A stretch of DNA of 64,000 nucleotides from Paenibacillus sp. H1-7 (GTDB taxonomy: Bacteria; Bacillota; Bacilli; Paenibacillales; NBRC-103111). The notes beneath the pieces were generated by a model, which saw only the letters and a program-made list of their open reading frames with translations, did no database searches and was not told the origin of the DNA. The stretch covers positions 6,449,501 through 6,513,500 of the forward strand of contig NZ_CP031168.1 in assembly GCF_022354825.1 (NCBI RefSeq), given 5' to 3'. Shown piece after piece: positions 26,409-35,446 of this stretch (position 1 is its first letter; every line of letters starts with the position of its first letter). The position numbers and the translations under genes are program-made.

Positions 26409-27293
26409 CTATCGCCCGGCCTGCTTGTTCAAAAATTGCAGTGTAGCCAGCAGCGCTTCCTCCAAATGAGGCGTTGTGCCCTGAAACGGATGGACCGCTC
26501 CGAAGGTATGGGTACCGCCCTCAATCACTGCAATAGGATGCTGCGGCGCGCCTTCGCGCAATGCCTCGAAGCCCGCTCTAAGCCGCGGGGAATCTTGATC
26601 GCCCTGTACCTGAAGCACGGGAATGGCCAGCTCCGCAAGCCGCTTGACGATATTGTATCGCTCCCCGTTGCGTTCCAAATCCTCGAAAAAGCTGGCGCGG
26701 ATGGGCATCTCCTGCTTCGTTCTGGCGTTCGCCACATACCCGACGCCGTCCTGCTCCACCTGCACTTTGAACGCAGCGTCGAACAAATCCGCCCAAGCAC
26801 TGCCGTTCCAGGTGACGAGGGCGCGGATCTCAGGATGCTCGGCCGCAAATACGATGCCGCCTGCGCCTCCCCAGCTGTGACCGACCAAATAGATCCTGTT
26901 CGTATCGGCCTGCTCGGCGAACGGCAGCTGCTTATCCAGCAGCCTCCGCAGGACAAGCTTAAGATCGGCTTGCTCGCGGGAGAACGTATTGAGGCCGAAC
27001 TTGTCCAGTTCGTCGAAATCGCTCTCTCCTACGCCGTTGCAGGAGAAATTATACGTTACCGTATAATAGCCCTCCTCTGCAAAACGCGAAGCGGCATATG
27101 GGAAAAACCCCCAGTCCTTGAAGCCTTTAAACCCGTGGCTGATGAGCAGCACCGGTCTCGTCCCATCTCCGCCGGCACCGCTGCCATTGGTGTTGCAAAC
27201 ACGGATATCACCGCGAACGAACAGCGGTGCTCCCGAATCCAAACAACCTGCGTCCAACACAAAAGACTCTTGAACAACGGAATGCCGATCCAA
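26409..27293 (-). CDS. Alpha/beta hydrolase (dienelactone-hydrolase/acylpeptidase-like)
   Basis: 294 residues. The nucleophile elbow is GHSWGGAGG (~140), the oxyanion region is LLISHGFKGFKDWGFFPYAA, and the catalytic acid and His are likely in QGDQDSPR and GGTHTFG. These features fit a cytoplasmic serine esterase or hydrolase of the BAAT/DLH type. Monocistronic; substrate unknown. Confidence 0.85.
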   Translation of the reverse strand: MDRHSVVQESFVLDAGCLDSGAPLFVRGDIRVCNTNGSGAGGDGTRPVLLISHGFKGFKDWGFFPYAASRFAEEGYYTVTYNFSCNGVGESDFDELDKFGLNTFSREQADLKLVLRRLLDKQLPFAEQADTNRIYLVGHSWGGAGGIVFAAEHPEIRALVTWNGSAWADLFDAAFKVQVEQDGVGYVANARTKQEMPIRASFFEDLERNGERYNIVKRLAELAIPVLQVQGDQDSPRLRAGFEALREGAPQHPIAVIEGGTHTFGAVHPFQGTTPHLEEALLATLQFLNKQAGR

Positions 27294-27467
27294 CAGACTT
27301 CCCCCTCTATTCCATTAACCGTGGATTGCTTAGCAAAATTTTGAAATCAATCGGAATATTACTAGCATACCATATCGGCCTTTCCGATTGCCAACAATGC
27401 GGAGGGCAGCCCTTCCTTCCCTTCATAAATGAAGAGATGGCGGACTGCCCTGTTTATTATGATCCTA

Positions 27468-29741
27468 TTAATGAATGACTCTCAGCTTGTCGACTCCGCT
27501 GAAGGCGTTGCCGTTCTTCAGCTTGCCGGTCACTAGAACTTCTACTTCTCCCTGCCGGCCCTGCAGTGAAGCGATAACCTCAGCTCGATCGAACTTGACT
27601 GTGCTTTCGCTTCCCTTGCCTGCAAGCCCGTCTTGACCCTCGTCCTTACCGGCATTTTTACCTGACTCGGCTTGTGCCTTGACCACTTTGCCGCCGTAAA
27701 CGCTCATCTGTACGGTAGAGGCGTCGACGGAAGCCGCATAGCCTTCAGGCAGCTTAATGGATACCGTCATGGAGTTGGCTCCGCCGTTGCTTTTCAAATT
27801 CAGTGTGCTCGGAGACAGCTTCACCTCCGCCGGAACGATCACGTACATATTCGGAGCCTGTGGAGCGGTCATGCCTTCGCCCAGATAGAAGCTTGTATGC
27901 GGCGGCTGGTTGTACGCGACGTTTTGCCACGCGACGCCCATTCGGTATACAGGGTCATGCATGAGCGTATAAATGCGGTGGTTCGTTACCGCCGTCGTAG
28001 TATAGATATGAAGCGCGGAGCTGTCGATCGTTCTCCATACGGCTTCTTCCCTCCAGTCGCCGAACAGGTCGGCTGTCAATGCCGGATTCGCCTTCGTGCT
28101 GTTGTTCGAGGCAGCTTCCTCCGCGGTCAGCACGTTCACGGATTTGAAATTGACGTAGTCCCATTTGTCAATCCGGTTGTTGTCCAGCAGCTCGCGCTGC
28201 AAATCGCCGTCCCACCATATGCCGAAGTTAATGGACGGAGTGGACGAGCTGATCTTGACCCCTTGGCTGGAATACAGGCCGACCCCGGTCGATGCCCACG
28301 CTTCCTCGCCCTTGTAATTCGGGTCGATGTCCGCAGCCATGCCCCTGCCCGTATCCTTGCCCGTAGGTACGCCCCACAGCACGGTTCCGTCTGCAGCATC
28401 CCACATGGCCGCGCCATACGGGGAATTTTTGTCTTCATTGACCTTGAATACTTCAAGGCCCGGACGATCCGGGTCCAAATCCCCGACATGCAGCGCGTCG
28501 CCATGACCCAATCGCGTATTGTACAGCCCGGTGCCGTTGTCGTCGACCGTCATTGCACCGTACACGATTTCGTCCTTGCCGTCGCCGTCCACATCCGCTG
28601 CGGTCAAGTTATGGTTCCCTTGTCCGGCGTAAGCCTCATTGCCTGCGGTATTGCTGTCGAAGGTCCACACCTTGCTCAGCTGTCCGTCCCGCCAGTTGTA
28701 GGCAGCGAGCACCGTCCGCGTATAGTAGCCTCGTGCCATGACAAGGCTCGGTCTTTCCCCGTCCAAATAAGCAACCGTAGCCAGGAAACGGTCTACGCGG
28801 TTGCCGTAATTGTCGCCCCAGCTCGTCACCGTTCCGCGAGGAGGATCGTAATCGACCGTTGCAAGAGCCTTGCCTGTCTTCCCTTCGAAGACGGTCAAAT
28901 ACTCGGGACCGGACAATACGCGTCCCGGACGGCTGCCCGTTAAATCGCGGTAATCCGCCTGAGGATCGCCGATAACGGCGCCCGTTCCGTCGGTCGTGCC
29001 GTCCGCGGTCTTAAACGCGACCTCCGACTTGCCGTCCCCGTCCAGATCGTAAACCATAAATTGCGTATAGTGGGCGCCGGCACGAATATTTTTGCCGAGT
29101 GCAATCCTCCACAGCATCGTACCGTCCAGCTTGTAAGCATCGACAAACACTTCGCCGGTAACGCCGTCCTGCGAATTATCCTTGGAGTTGGACGGGTCCC
29201 ACTTCAGCACGATCTCATATTGTCCGTCGCCGTCAAGATCGCCCGCGCTCGCATCGTTCGCGCTGTAAGTAAAGACGGAACCGTCCGGATTCGTGCCATC
29301 AGCCGGCTTTTGCAGAGGAACGGAGAGATAGTTCGTTCCCCACACGTTCACCTGCTCCGAGGCAGGCTGCTCTTTACCGTTCAGAACGGCACGGACCGAG
29401 TACACCGAATTTGCGGTGCCTTCCGTATCCGCATAATTGGTGCTTTTCGTAATCGGCGCCGCATTTACCTTAACGCCGTTACGGTACAAATTAAACGCTA
29501 TGGAGTCGGGTTCGTTGCCTAGCAGGCGCCAGCTGACGAATACGCCCTGCTCCACCTTGACGGCGACCAGACCGCGGTCCAGCAATTCCATTTGCCGCTT
29601 GACGGGTGACGCACCCGCAGAGATTGCGCTGCCCGCTTCGGCAGCAGCCTGCAGCGGTATTCCTGCTGCAGCGATCAGTAAGGAGCTTAGCAGAATCCCG
29701 CTTGTTTTTCTTACCTTACGGTTAATCTTGTCGAACATCAT
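27468..29741 (-). CDS. yesW: Rhamnogalacturonan lyase, PL11 (YesW-like), with extra C-terminal domain
   Basis: Secreted enzyme of 757 residues cleaving the rhamnogalacturonan-I backbone of pectin by beta-elimination. The signal peptide ends near LQAAAEA. The catalytic eight-bladed propeller carries many Ca-binding DxDGDG repeats (NDASAGDLDGDGQYEIVLKWD, YDLDGDGKSEVAFKTADGT, AADVDGDGKDEIVYG), exactly as in YesW/YesX. After about residue 625 an additional ~130-residue region follows (from VPAEVKLSPSTLNL). It resembles a cohesin/IPT-type beta domain and is not in the ~620-residue B. subtilis enzyme. Ribosome site GGAGG five bases before the ATG. Confidence 0.93.
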   Translation of the reverse strand: MMFDKINRKVRKTSGILLSSLLIAAAGIPLQAAAEAGSAISAGASPVKRQMELLDRGLVAVKVEQGVFVSWRLLGNEPDSIAFNLYRNGVKVNAAPITKSTNYADTEGTANSVYSVRAVLNGKEQPASEQVNVWGTNYLSVPLQKPADGTNPDGSVFTYSANDASAGDLDGDGQYEIVLKWDPSNSKDNSQDGVTGEVFVDAYKLDGTMLWRIALGKNIRAGAHYTQFMVYDLDGDGKSEVAFKTADGTTDGTGAVIGDPQADYRDLTGSRPGRVLSGPEYLTVFEGKTGKALATVDYDPPRGTVTSWGDNYGNRVDRFLATVAYLDGERPSLVMARGYYTRTVLAAYNWRDGQLSKVWTFDSNTAGNEAYAGQGNHNLTAADVDGDGKDEIVYGAMTVDDNGTGLYNTRLGHGDALHVGDLDPDRPGLEVFKVNEDKNSPYGAAMWDAADGTVLWGVPTGKDTGRGMAADIDPNYKGEEAWASTGVGLYSSQGVKISSSTPSINFGIWWDGDLQRELLDNNRIDKWDYVNFKSVNVLTAEEAASNNSTKANPALTADLFGDWREEAVWRTIDSSALHIYTTTAVTNHRIYTLMHDPVYRMGVAWQNVAYNQPPHTSFYLGEGMTAPQAPNMYVIVPAEVKLSPSTLNLKSNGGANSMTVSIKLPEGYAASVDASTVQMSVYGGKVVKAQAESGKNAGKDEGQDGLAGKGSESTVKFDRAEVIASLQGRQGEVEVLVTGKLKNGNAFSGVDKLRVIH

Positions 29742-30160
29742 TTCAGCCTCCTGACGAGTTCATTGAATTGACCTTTGCATGGTCCACGAGCAAATCTTTA
29801 TGTCCTGCTCATTCCTGCTTCCCGGCATGTATGCGGTTCCAAAACTACGGTGCAGCTCCGTTCAAGCCGAACTAAAATCAACTTTCCTCCTTTCTGAATA
29901 CTTACTGGATGCATTACGCTCCCACGGTGCTTGCTTCCATTCTCACAAGCTTCAGGAGAATTCGGTATGCGGAATACCTCCCCCACCATAAAGGATTTTG
30001 CTCCAGGCAACAATTGCATATTTTTTATTCGTTTGTATTTTTTTGTAATTGGGTGAAAAAAGGGGTTGTACTTTTTTGCAAATTTTGAAAACGTTTACCT
30101 CCGCATTGCCTTTATGGTACGCTACTGACAATGACTATTTTCCAAAAGGCGGGCTGGATC
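29742..30160. other. Divergent control region between lyase and AraC regulator
   Basis: A 390-base region holding the promoters of both genes. AT-rich stretches at 30010-30090 flank a cre-like site. Reverse-frame codons between 29798 and 30019 are open but show no start with a ribosome site and no family resemblance. Confidence 0.4.
30086..30099 (+). promoter_or_regulatory. cre-like site (CcpA) upstream of the AraC regulator
   Basis: TGAAAACGTTTACC matches 13 of 14 positions of the cre consensus TGWAANCGNTNWCA. It lies ~60 bases before the regulator and ~350 before the divergent lyase gene, so carbon catabolite repression of either is plausible. Confidence 0.55.
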
Positions 30161-31006
30161 ATGAAGGATCATTTTTTCTTCCCCGGTTTTTTTACTTCCT
30201 TTCACGTGTGGAACGTTCTGTACAAAAATGCCGAGAAGGGCTCCGTCTATCCCAATCATAAGCATCCGTTGTTGGAAATCTTGTATATCGAGTCCGGGCT
30301 GATGAGCGAATGGGTCAATGGCGTGGAATACCGGCTGCACGCAGGCGATTTTATCATGATCAATACGGGCGATCTTCATTATCCCGAAGCGCACGAGGAG
30401 AGCCGGTTTTTCAACTTTCATTTTGACGTTGAGCCCCGCGAGGTGCATTCCTTGTTCCACAGGCTCGGCAAACCGATCGTCAGCGCACAGCAGCCGCCCG
30501 AAATTCGCGAGGAAATCCGCCATTGGATGAACCGGCTTATTCAGCTATTTAAGGATGACGACGAGCTTGCTTTTACGAAAAAAATGATCCTGCAGTCGAT
30601 GATGATGCAGTTTCTCGCCTTCCTGCTGGAAAAGATCGTGATTCCCGAAGGCAACAACGTGTCCGTCGCTTCGAATTCCAAATATTTGATTGCTACCGAG
30701 GTCGCTTATTTGCTGGAGACATACGGAGGCTCGGAAACGCTGCGAATATCCGAATTGTCCGAACGGCTGCATGTGCACCGCAACCATATTACGAATTGCT
30801 TTAAGCAGGTGTACGGGATGTCGCCCAAGCATTACTTGACCAAGGTCCGGGTGGAAAAAGCGAAGAAGCTGCTGCAGGAAACGAGCTTGTCGGTCGAGGA
30901 TATATCGGAGACGCTGATGTTCTCGTCATCCGCTTACTTTTGCAAATTTTTTCGCGACAACGTCGGAACGACGCCATTCAAATACAGGTCGGGAGCCTTG
31001 TCTTAA
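30161..31006 (+). CDS. AraC-family transcriptional regulator
   Basis: 281 residues. The N-terminal cupin sensor has HKHPLLEILYIESG and the last cupin strand AGDFIMINTGDLHYPEAHEESRFF. The C-terminal double helix-turn-helix has ISELSERLHVHRNHITNCFKQVYG and the closing ISETLMFSSSAYFCKFFRDNVGTTPFKYR. I start at ATG 30161 behind AAGGCGGG; the upstream ATG at 30131 lacks a ribosome site. It faces away from the lyase gene and precedes a sugar-binding lipoprotein, so it probably controls local pectin or galactan genes. Confidence 0.92.
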   Translation: MKDHFFFPGFFTSFHVWNVLYKNAEKGSVYPNHKHPLLEILYIESGLMSEWVNGVEYRLHAGDFIMINTGDLHYPEAHEESRFFNFHFDVEPREVHSLFHRLGKPIVSAQQPPEIREEIRHWMNRLIQLFKDDDELAFTKKMILQSMMMQFLAFLLEKIVIPEGNNVSVASNSKYLIATEVAYLLETYGGSETLRISELSERLHVHRNHITNCFKQVYGMSPKHYLTKVRVEKAKKLLQETSLSVEDISETLMFSSSAYFCKFFRDNVGTTPFKYRSGALS

Positions 31007-31028
31007 AAGCAATGGACCGGCTTAGCCA

Positions 31029-31053
31029 GAGAGTCCTTCGGGCTCTCTTTTTT
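31029..31053 (+). terminator. Terminator of the AraC regulator gene
   Basis: GAGAGTCC, a TTCG tetraloop and GGCTCTC followed by TTTTTT. Confidence 0.9.
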
Positions 31054-31108
31054 CGGTTTGACATCAGCTGTGTGCAAAATTGATATTTTCGCATTCTTTT
31101 TTTCATTG

Positions 31109-31153
31109 TTGCAGGGTGAAGGGCAATGATACGATACTACTAAACCGCTTACA
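31109..31153 (+). promoter_or_regulatory. Promoter with partial cre site before the second binding lipoprotein
   Basis: TTGCAG (31109-31114), an 18-base spacer and GATACT (31133-31138), then CTAAACCGCTTACA (31140-31153), which matches 12 of 14 cre positions. The layout matches the promoter of the paralogous lipoprotein at 3425, where a cre also sits just after the -10. Confidence 0.45.
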
Positions 31154-31194
31154 AATTTCAAACAGGCTAACGCTTAAACGAGGGGGACTGTACA

Positions 31195-32517
31195 ATGAAC
31201 ATGCGTTTTTTGGCAGCTGCCGCAGCAGTCTTAATGAGCTTAACCGCAGCAGCAGGGTGCGGGAAAGGAGACGCTCCGCAAGCGACCGGCCCAAGCACGG
31301 ATTTGGGTAATTCTGCCTTAGCTCCAGCCAAACAGGAAGAGCCTGTCAAGCTGCTGATGGCCCAAAAATGGTCTGAAATTAACGACGCCGATTTCAAATC
31401 ATTGATTGTGGAGCCGTTGCAAAAACGATATCCGCATATTCAGATCGAAATGCTCAAAGGGGAAAACATTAAAGAGATGATCGCCGCAGGTACCGTTCCC
31501 GACATCGTCGCCACCTGGGTCAACCTCATTCCGGACTACCAGGAGCTGGGTCTGGTCGAGGACATGACGCCGCTGATCAAAAAGCACAGCGTAGACTTGG
31601 GCCGGTTCCAGCCGACCTACCTGGATACGATACGCGGCTATGACAAAAATGGAGGCCTCGTCGCCCTCCCCTACGATGCGAACTTCAATGTCATTTATTA
31701 CAACAAGGACATCTTCGATAAATTCGGGGTGGACTATCCGAAGGACGGCATGACCTGGGATCAGACGATCGAGCTCGCCAAGCGCGTAAGCCGCGAGGAG
31801 CAAGGGATAAGGTACCGCGGGCTGGAAACCGACGGTTATGGCAAGCTGGCGCTGCAAATTGCCCTGCCTTCGGTGAAAGACGGCAAATCGAACCTTGGTG
31901 ACGGACAATGGAAGAGCATTCTTGAGCTGGCCAAAACAATAGAAGCGATTCCTTACAACGAGCCTGTGCCGAACGTACACCAGCGCAACCAGTTCATGAA
32001 AGACCGCAATCTGGCGATGTTCGCTACCGGCAACAACTTTAATCTGCTTGCCGGCGACGCAGCCAAAGGCTTGAACTGGGATATCGCTCAATATCCGAGC
32101 TATCCGGACAAACCGAATCAGGCGGGCATGGTCGACGAGCATGTCGCCTTCGTCAGCAAGACGAGCAAGCATAAGGACGAGGCGTTCAAGGTGATTGAAA
32201 TTTTGACCTCGGACGAAATTCAGAAGAAATTGACCCGTGCATCCGGCAAGCTGTCCGTGCTGAAGGATAACGGCATACGTCGCGAGCTGGGCGCAGATAT
32301 GCCGGTTCTGCAAGGAAAGAACCTGGATGCGATTTTCAAAGGCACCTACATCCCCGCCTACACGGCAACGAGCAAATACCCGGATGCAGGAAAAATCCTC
32401 AGCGAGCAAGTGACCAAATATTTGAAAAACGAGCAGGATGTCAATACGACGCTTCGTATGGCCGATGAAGGGCTCCAAAATCATATAAGACAAATTGACG
32501 GAGCCTCCGGCAAGTAA
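31195..32517 (+). CDS. Sugar ABC transporter substrate-binding lipoprotein (paralogue of the 3425 gene)
   Basis: 440-residue extracellular binding protein with a signal peptide and lipid-attachment Cys in TAAAGC (~21). It shares with the 3425 protein the pattern VEPLQKRYPHI near the N terminus, GTVPDIVATW, FDKFGVDYPKDGMTW, SGKLSVLKDNG and TATSKYPDAGK. ATG 31195 follows an AGGGGGAC site. It lies 36 bases before a GH43 gene and is probably co-transcribed with it, but no permease is present. The ligand may be an oligosaccharide from pectin side chains; this is an inference from neighbours. Confidence 0.9.
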   Translation: MNMRFLAAAAAVLMSLTAAAGCGKGDAPQATGPSTDLGNSALAPAKQEEPVKLLMAQKWSEINDADFKSLIVEPLQKRYPHIQIEMLKGENIKEMIAAGTVPDIVATWVNLIPDYQELGLVEDMTPLIKKHSVDLGRFQPTYLDTIRGYDKNGGLVALPYDANFNVIYYNKDIFDKFGVDYPKDGMTWDQTIELAKRVSREEQGIRYRGLETDGYGKLALQIALPSVKDGKSNLGDGQWKSILELAKTIEAIPYNEPVPNVHQRNQFMKDRNLAMFATGNNFNLLAGDAAKGLNWDIAQYPSYPDKPNQAGMVDEHVAFVSKTSKHKDEAFKVIEILTSDEIQKKLTRASGKLSVLKDNGIRRELGADMPVLQGKNLDAIFKGTYIPAYTATSKYPDAGKILSEQVTKYLKNEQDVNTTLRMADEGLQNHIRQIDGASGK

Positions 32518-32553
32518 CCGACTACAAAGAGAGATATCGGAGGGAAACATCTT

Positions 32554-33966
32554 ATGGTAAGAAACGCGATGTTATGGAAGGATCTGTCCGGCCTGCCGAT
32601 TCACGCTCACGGCGGAGGCATGCTGCAATCGGGTCCGTATATATATTGGTTCGGCGAAAACCGGGAAGGACGCAAGCGGGTATCGTGCTACCGCTCCACC
32701 GACTTGACTCATTGGGAGTTCCGGGGGGATGTGCTCACACTGGATTCCCCGTTCGAGCCTATAGACATGCGCACCTCTCCCGAGCTGGTAACCGATCCGG
32801 ATACCGGAAGAGGCGCCAATATCGAGAGGCCGAAGGTCATTTACAATGCCAAGACAAGCAAATACGTCATGTGGATGCATTGGGAGAACGGCAAAGATTA
32901 CTCGGCGGCTCGATGCGCCGTCGCTACCTGCGACACGATAGACGGCGACTATGTATATCATGGCAGCTTCAATCCGGTCGGTGCGATGTCGCGGGATTGC
33001 ACCCTCTTCGTCGACGATGACGGTACGGCCTACTTTATTTCGGCGGCAAGAGAAAATGCGGATTTGCACATGTACCGTCTGAGCAGCGACTATTTGACCA
33101 TCGACGAGCAGGTACGCACGCTGTGGCCGGGCCAGTATCGGGAGGCGCCGGCTGTCGTGAAGCGCAACGGGGTCTACTTTATGGTGACATCCGGCTGCAC
33201 GGGCTGGGAACCGAATCAGGGCAAATACGCTTATACCCATAGCCTTACGGACTCGTGGTCCGAGCTGTACGACTTGGGCAGTCCGACGACTTACGATACG
33301 CAGCCGACGTATATTCTCCCTCTGCAGGGAAGCGCCGCCACCAGCTATCTGTATGTGGGCGACCGTTGGTATCCGTCGAACTATCATCAATCCTCTTACG
33401 TGGTGCTTCCACTCGAGTTTCCGACCGATACGACCATGAGGCTGTATTGGGCGGATACAGTACACATCGATGCCGGTAAAGGCACAATTGCTACCGCCTC
33501 CAAGGACAGTGGTGTGTGGAGAATACGCACCGGCTCACACCGGTATTTGGCGCCGGATTCGTACGGTGCGCTAATGGCACAGACGCTCAATTACACCTCG
33601 GAGGAGCAGCTGTGGCTGCTGGAGCCGGACATGGATGCGGGGCAGGAGGAGCGAATCGTCCGAATCCGGAATAAAGCATGCGGACGATATATGGAGCCAA
33701 TGAAAGCTGATGGTGCGGTCGAAGCTGTGAGCATAGCGCTCTCGGATCGCTCTGACCGGAGCTCGCAGCAATGGGGCATGAAGGCAGAAGCCAAGGAAGG
33801 CTGGTTCGTCTTGACGAACCGGGATTCCGGCCAGGCTCTGACCTTAAGCCGGGAGCATGAAGGCAAGCCACGCTTACTGGAGTTGAGCGAGGACGGTACC
33901 CCCGGACCGGGACAGCGGTTTTTGTTCGTCCCCCATTACGGAGCTGCCGGCGCTGGCGAGGAATAG
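32554..33966 (+). CDS. Family 43 glycoside hydrolase with C-terminal ricin-type domain
   Basis: 470 residues, no signal peptide, so probably cytoplasmic. The five-bladed propeller has GH43-like segments AHGGGMLQSGPYIYWFGENR, the acidic MSRDCTLFVDDDGTAYFIS, REAPAVVKRNGVYFMVTSG and YVGDRWYP. This set resembles subfamily 24-type exo-beta-1,3-galactanases and relatives. Residues ~330-465 look like a ricin B/CBM13-type fold (repeats ending QLWLLEPD and QQWGMKAE). Ribosome site GGAGGG. It probably trims galactan or arabinogalactan oligosaccharides after uptake; linkage specificity is not certain. Confidence 0.87.
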   Translation: MVRNAMLWKDLSGLPIHAHGGGMLQSGPYIYWFGENREGRKRVSCYRSTDLTHWEFRGDVLTLDSPFEPIDMRTSPELVTDPDTGRGANIERPKVIYNAKTSKYVMWMHWENGKDYSAARCAVATCDTIDGDYVYHGSFNPVGAMSRDCTLFVDDDGTAYFISAARENADLHMYRLSSDYLTIDEQVRTLWPGQYREAPAVVKRNGVYFMVTSGCTGWEPNQGKYAYTHSLTDSWSELYDLGSPTTYDTQPTYILPLQGSAATSYLYVGDRWYPSNYHQSSYVVLPLEFPTDTTMRLYWADTVHIDAGKGTIATASKDSGVWRIRTGSHRYLAPDSYGALMAQTLNYTSEEQLWLLEPDMDAGQEERIVRIRNKACGRYMEPMKADGAVEAVSIALSDRSDRSSQQWGMKAEAKEGWFVLTNRDSGQALTLSREHEGKPRLLELSEDGTPGPGQRFLFVPHYGAAGAGEE

Positions 33967-34019
33967 CAAGCATCGTAGAGCTTGTTGACGATGCCGTTAT
34001 ATCTCATTGAACGATAAAG

Positions 34020-34064
34020 AAACCTCCCGACCACTTTCATTGTGAAAGCGGTCGGGAGGTTTTG
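34020..34064. terminator. Strong bidirectional terminator
   Basis: AAACCTCCCGACC / GGTCGGGAGGTTTT with a further CTTTC/GAAAG arm inside; about 19 base pairs with one mismatch. It ends the GH43 transcript and could also end the dehydrogenase transcript from the other side. Confidence 0.9.
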
Positions 34065-34214
34065 TTCGTTCTGCTCAGAGTAAGAATCGAAGTACCTTGT
34101 CATCTAATTTGTGAAATCATATTTCATCAATTGAGACACTGAAAGGGAGAGAACAGCCCGGTTGGAGCTTCGTAGGGGTTTGACTGACCGCTCCGCAGCA
34201 CAGATACTTGTCCG

Positions 34215-35228
34215 CTACAGCTCAACAACGGCTTTGATGACGCCGGTCTCGGGCTTCAGCCACGATTCGTATTCACCGATCATGTCGTCGAAGCCCACAC
34301 GATGCGTGATGAACGACCTTGTATCGATATGCCCGTCCCGGATGCTCCGGATCACGTGCTCGAAGTCGACACGGGTGGCATTCCGGCTGCTGACGATGCT
34401 CATCTCGCGCTTATGGAACTCCGGATCGCTGAACGCAATATCGGACTTGACCAAACCGACATAGACGAGCCGGCCTCCATGAGCCACATAGCGCAGAGCG
34501 CTTTCCATCGATTTGGCATTGCCCGTAGCATCGAGGACAACCGTCGGGAAATCGCCTCCGGTAATCGCCTCGATCTCTTGAACGGGATCCTTCTTGGCGT
34601 TTACAGTGAAGTCCGCAGGCGCCCACTGCTTGCAAAACTCGAGCCGCTCGTCGTTGATATCCAATGCAATGACCTTCGCTCCGGCCAGCTTGGCGAATTT
34701 CATAACGCCAAGCCCGATGGGCCCCGCGCCGATGACAAGCGCGAATTCCCCCTGCTCTATCGCGGCTCTGCGGACCGCGTGAGCGCCGATGCTGTAGCAT
34801 TCGACGATCGCCGTCTGGTCGAACGTCAAGCCTTCGGTTGAGAGTAGGTGGTCGGCTGGCACGGTCATATACTCCCGCATCCCGCCGTCCTGATGAACGC
34901 CCAGGACGCTCATCTTCGTGCAGCAGTTCGTTTTGCCGCTGCGGCAGGCGATGCACTGGCCGCATTCGATGTACGGCATGATCGTCACCATATCTCCTGC
35001 CTTCAAGCCGTTCGCGTTCGAACCGATCTCGACGATTTCTCCCGCAAGCTCGTGCCCTAAAATGCGAGGGTATTCGAAATAGGGCTGGTTGCCCCGATAG
35101 GCGTGTAAATCCGTGCCACAAATGCCGATGCGGCGAATGCGCACCAAAGCTTCTCCAGCGGCTGCCTTAGGCATGTCCGTCTCTTTCATTTCAAAACGGT
35201 TGGGCTCTTCACATACAATCGCTTTCAT
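34215..35228 (-). CDS. Zinc-dependent polyol/sugar-acid dehydrogenase (MDR family)
   Basis: 337 residues. The catalytic Zn ligands are in GICGTDLHAY (Cys ~38) and GHELAGEI (His-Glu ~60). The structural-Zn loop has four Cys in ECGQCIACRSGKTNCC (~90-105). The NAD-binding motif is VIGAGPIGLGVMKFAK (~166). It resembles RspB/L-gulonate- and galactitol-phosphate-type dehydrogenases. It is divergent from a LacI regulator with operator-like dyads between, so the regulator probably controls it. Substrate unknown. Confidence 0.88.
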   Translation of the reverse strand: MKAIVCEEPNRFEMKETDMPKAAAGEALVRIRRIGICGTDLHAYRGNQPYFEYPRILGHELAGEIVEIGSNANGLKAGDMVTIMPYIECGQCIACRSGKTNCCTKMSVLGVHQDGGMREYMTVPADHLLSTEGLTFDQTAIVECYSIGAHAVRRAAIEQGEFALVIGAGPIGLGVMKFAKLAGAKVIALDINDERLEFCKQWAPADFTVNAKKDPVQEIEAITGGDFPTVVLDATGNAKSMESALRYVAHGGRLVYVGLVKSDIAFSDPEFHKREMSIVSSRNATRVDFEHVIRSIRDGHIDTRSFITHRVGFDDMIGEYESWLKPETGVIKAVVEL

Positions 35229-35292
35229 GAACGGTTCCCTCTTTTCTCTCGATTCGTGCCTTGCTTATCGCTATGTAGTTATGATACCTTAA

Positions 35293-35306
35293 TGTTACCG
35301 ATAACA
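35293..35306. promoter_or_regulatory. LacI-type operator candidate
   Basis: TGTTACCGATAACA is a 14-base near-palindrome with a central CG (12 of 14 symmetric), followed by a half-site ACGATAACA at 35309-35317. It lies between the dehydrogenase gene and the divergent lacI-type gene, the normal place for a LacI-family operator. Confidence 0.6.
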
Positions 35307-35446
35307 ATACGATAACACTCCCTTTGCCGTTCGTCAATCCATGGAACGGTTGAAAATATTCTGTGTTTGTTTTCATGTTTGCGGCATACGCAGTGCATCT
35401 CTGAGCATTATTTCAGCACATCATAGTGAATTGAGAGGATTATGAA

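Noticed and set aside
29798-30019. Reverse frame of 73 codons upstream of the lyase
   Set aside because: No ribosome site, no recognisable composition; it is the lyase leader.
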